From assembly GCA_050295355.1 (NCBI GenBank), contig JBNKPL010000011.1, forward strand, positions 1 to 34,126: a DNA stretch of 34,126 nucleotides. The letters run 5' to 3'. Origin of the DNA: CBFDBF01 sp050295355. GTDB lineage: Bacteria; Pseudomonadota; Gammaproteobacteria; Chromatiales; Chromatiaceae. Positions 32,167 to 34,126 of the stretch are shown here, piece after piece; position 1 is the first letter of the stretch; every line of letters begins with the position of its first letter. The notes beneath the pieces are model-generated. The model was not told the origin of the DNA. It did no database searches and worked only from the letters and a program-made list of their open reading frames with translations. The position numbers and the translations under genes were made by a program.

Positions 32167-33126
32167 ATGAGCGATACCAAACATTGCCGTCTGCTGATCC
32201 TGGGTTCCGGCCCGGCCGGTTATACCGCGGCCGTCTATGGCGCCCGCGCCAACCTGAACCCGGTGCTGATCACAGGTATGGAACAGGGCGGGCAGCTCAC
32301 CACCACCACCGAGGTGGATAACTGGCCGGGCGATTTCGAGGGTGTGCAGGGTCCCGAACTCATGGACCGCATGCTGAAGCACGCCGAACGCTTCAATACC
32401 GAGATCATTTTCGATCACATCCATACCACGGAACTCAGGGAACGTCCGTTTCGCCTCATCGGCGATCAGGGCACCTACACCTGTGACGCCCTGATTATCG
32501 CCACCGGCGCTTCGGCCATGTACCTGGGACTGGATTCCGAAGAGGCGTTTAAGGGCCGGGGCGTCTCCGCCTGCGCCACCTGCGACGGCTTTTTCTATCG
32601 CAACCAGAAGGTAGCAGTCATCGGCGGCGGCAACACGGCGGTGGAAGAGGCCCTCTACCTCTCCAATATCGCCTCCGAGGTGGTAATCGTGCACCGCCGG
32701 GATAAATTCCGTTCCGAGAAAATCCTGGCCGACCAGGCGATCCAGAAGTCGAAGGACGGCAATATCACCATCGAGTGGGATCATGTGCTGGATGAGGTGC
32801 TGGGCGACGAAAGCGGCGTGACCGGCATGCGCATCAAGAACGTGAAGGACGGCTCCACCAAGGAGATCGAGCTGCAGGGTGTCTTTATCGCCATCGGCCA
32901 CAAACCGAACACCGGCATCTTCGAGGGTCAGCTGGAGATGGTGAATGGCTACCTCAAGGTCCAGAGCGGCCTGAATGGCAACGCCACCCAGACCAGCATT
33001 GAGGGCGTATTCGCCGCCGGCGATGTGATGGACCAGCACTACAAGCAGGCCATCACCTCGGCCGGGGCCGGCTGTATGGCGGCGCTGGATGCGGAAAAGT
33101 ATCTGGATGCCCTGGAGATCGGGTAG
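32167..33126 (+). CDS. trxB: Thioredoxin reductase
   Basis: A 319-residue FAD enzyme that reduces thioredoxin with NADPH. FAD is bound by GSGPAG (13-18), the redox pair is C136-C139 in SACATCDGFF, and HRRDKFR is the NADPH-specific arginine set next to GGGNTAVEEALYL. GATGGAGTA precedes the ATG. It is divergent from ald and the ftsK block, as trxB is in E. coli. Confidence 0.96.
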   Translation: MSDTKHCRLLILGSGPAGYTAAVYGARANLNPVLITGMEQGGQLTTTTEVDNWPGDFEGVQGPELMDRMLKHAERFNTEIIFDHIHTTELRERPFRLIGDQGTYTCDALIIATGASAMYLGLDSEEAFKGRGVSACATCDGFFYRNQKVAVIGGGNTAVEEALYLSNIASEVVIVHRRDKFRSEKILADQAIQKSKDGNITIEWDHVLDEVLGDESGVTGMRIKNVKDGSTKEIELQGVFIAIGHKPNTGIFEGQLEMVNGYLKVQSGLNGNATQTSIEGVFAAGDVMDQHYKQAITSAGAGCMAALDAEKYLDALEIG

Positions 33127-33166
33127 CCGAAACGGACGGAAGTGGATTGCAAGGCCCTATCGCGCC

Positions 33167-33186
33167 GCTGGAGTAGCGTCTCCAGC
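33167..33186. terminator. Hairpin between convergent trxB and PilZ gene
   Basis: GCTGGAG (33167-33173) and CTCCAGC (33180-33186) form a perfect 7-bp stem around TAGCGT, touching the stop codon of the minus-strand gene. There is no T-run. Confidence 0.4.
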
Positions 33187-33866
33187 TAACCGATATGGGC
33201 CCGCAGCCGCTGCTCCAGGATATAGTCGTGGAGCAGCACCTGCTGAAAACGGTTCACCATATGGAACTCGGTGCCGGTGATGTATTGCACCCCGCCGGTA
33301 CCAGTGCCACTGGTAAGCAGCGTGTGGTTTCGAATGGTGGCTACCAGATCGATGCTTTCGTCCACGTTACAGACCTGCAGCTTGAAGCGGATCTGCAACT
33401 TGTCCCCGTCCTCTCCCAGCATGGTAAAACTCTCGAAACGGGCGCCGGTGGCGCTGAGGTCCTTGATCAATGCGGGCTGCCACTGGTTTGGCTGGTCGGG
33501 ATTCTTGGTGTTTTTCACCAAGGCCGGGGTGTTGGTCTCCACCCGCTCGGCGTTCCGCACCGCGATGCTTTCCACCTCCTCCGGGAAGCTGAGATGGAGA
33601 TAGGGATAGGGTTTGACCGCGGTGTGCAGCACGGTGGCCACAAAGCCGATCACATTGCTGCCCCGCAGGGTGCGGACGGCAAAGCGCTGGTCTTCCAGTA
33701 TGAACTGCACCTTGCCCCTGATTACCGGGGCGGTCACCAGGATACTTTTGCCCGGCACGAAACCGATAACCGTGACCGTGTAGCGGTTCTCCTTCTCTTT
33801 CTCCGGGGCAATGCGCTGCAGCTGCACCACATCGCCCACCTGCATTTTTAGAATATCTTCGTGCAT
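33186..33866 (-). CDS. YcgR-like PilZ flagellar-brake protein
   Basis: A 226-residue protein with an N-terminal YcgR-N-type domain (about 1-95) and a C-terminal PilZ domain. The c-di-GMP motifs are intact: RNAER (R104-R108) and DLSATG (D136-G141). It should bind c-di-GMP and, by analogy with YcgR, slow flagellar rotation or alter another surface machine. No flagellar gene is in the window, so the target is unknown. Confidence 0.85.
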   Translation of the reverse strand: MHEDILKMQVGDVVQLQRIAPEKEKENRYTVTVIGFVPGKSILVTAPVIRGKVQFILEDQRFAVRTLRGSNVIGFVATVLHTAVKPYPYLHLSFPEEVESIAVRNAERVETNTPALVKNTKNPDQPNQWQPALIKDLSATGARFESFTMLGEDGDKLQIRFKLQVCNVDESIDLVATIRNHTLLTSGTGTGGVQYITGTEFHMVNRFQQVLLHDYILEQRLRAHIG

Positions 33867-34126
33867 GGAGTTGTTAAACCGGGGTTCCTTTTGCTTATCG
33901 GTCCGAAATTAGAGAATGTGATGCATAGTATGCCGGCCAGAATTATAGGTTAAGGAAACCATCTTCGTCTGCACATATAGTTCAGGACATTCACAACCAG
34001 GATAATGAATAACCTAGGGCCTGTTAACACTAATCGGATTGTCGTCGCTGGGTCCATTGTTTCGTCCAGCAAGGCGGAAGGAGAGAAGTTTAGTGCATCT
34101 AAATGAACGAGTGACAACGCAGCTGG
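33867..34126. other. Non-coding end of the window
   Basis: No gene is visible in these 260 bases. They contain the upstream region of the PilZ gene and, from about 34010, a GC-rich stretch with GCTGG (34047-34051) and CCAGC (34066-34070) plus a final GCTGG at 34122-34126. This looks like the start of a dyad-rich repeat cut off by the window edge. Confidence 0.4.

Noticed and set aside
1..34126. CRISPR array
   Set aside because: No regularly spaced direct repeats were seen; the repeated motifs found are operators, attachment sites or inverted repeats.

Overview
The window looks like a chromosomal segment from a gammaproteobacterium. The main evidence is gene order: a yceD-rpmF-plsX-fabH-fabG-acpP-fabF-pabC-mltG-tmk-holB-pilZ-tatD block, a trxB-ftsK-lolA-rarA-crcB-serS block, and a tRNA-Ser(UGA) next to yccA all match arrangements known from that class. 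An oxaloacetate decarboxylase operon (oadG-oadA-oadB) and a type IV pilus PilZ-type protein would suit a sulfur-oxidizing or other marine lineage, but the species cannot be fixed from this sequence alone. Most of the window is GC-rich housekeeping DNA; positions 1-3022 are clearly more AT-rich.

Layout. (1) 1-3022: a small filamentous-phage (inovirus) element bounded by direct repeats that resemble half of a dif/XerC site. It carries a gpII/X-type replication initiator, a divergent XRE repressor and three small accessory genes, but no coat, adsorption or Zot/pI assembly gene is visible. Its size and plan recall the RS1 satellite of the cholera phage CTXphi. (2) 3224-5034: an exported CARDB-type protein and an unrecognised 255-residue protein. 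(3) 5037-15152, all on the minus strand: the fatty-acid/phospholipid synthesis cluster followed by folate, cell-wall, dTMP, clamp-loader, pilus and TatD genes. fabD is absent from its usual place between fabH and fabG. (4) 15275-18526: oadGAB, lying between yceD and the divergent maf-family gene. (5) 18776-22008: a Maf/YceF pyrophosphatase, an EF-G paralogue bracketed by CCACAGAG-type inverted repeats, and tRNA-Ser with a scrambled partial second copy of its 3' end. (6) 22170-31996: yccA, a small membrane protein, serS, a DUF190 protein with crcB, a cyclic-nucleotide-binding/EAL phosphodiesterase, rarA, lolA, ftsK and alanine dehydrogenase. (7) 32167-34126: trxB, a YcgR-like PilZ protein and a non-coding end.

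How the genes work together. The fab cluster makes acyl chains on ACP (FabH starts, FabF and FabG elongate) and hands them to PlsX for phospholipid synthesis, while neighbouring genes serve ribosome, cell-wall and DNA replication functions. OadGAB would couple oxaloacetate decarboxylation to sodium export. Three c-di-GMP-linked proteins (PilZ, EAL, YcgR-like) suggest control of motility or attachment. FtsK is encoded about 25 kb from the phage element; it is the host factor that normally activates XerCD recombination at dif.

The most interesting points are the satellite-sized dif-type inovirus element, a shared 34-bp composite element upstream of both acpP and the EAL gene, the tRNA-Ser mosaic, the repeat-bracketed EF-G paralogue, and the missing fabD. 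All assignments come from reading the sequence; no database search was run.
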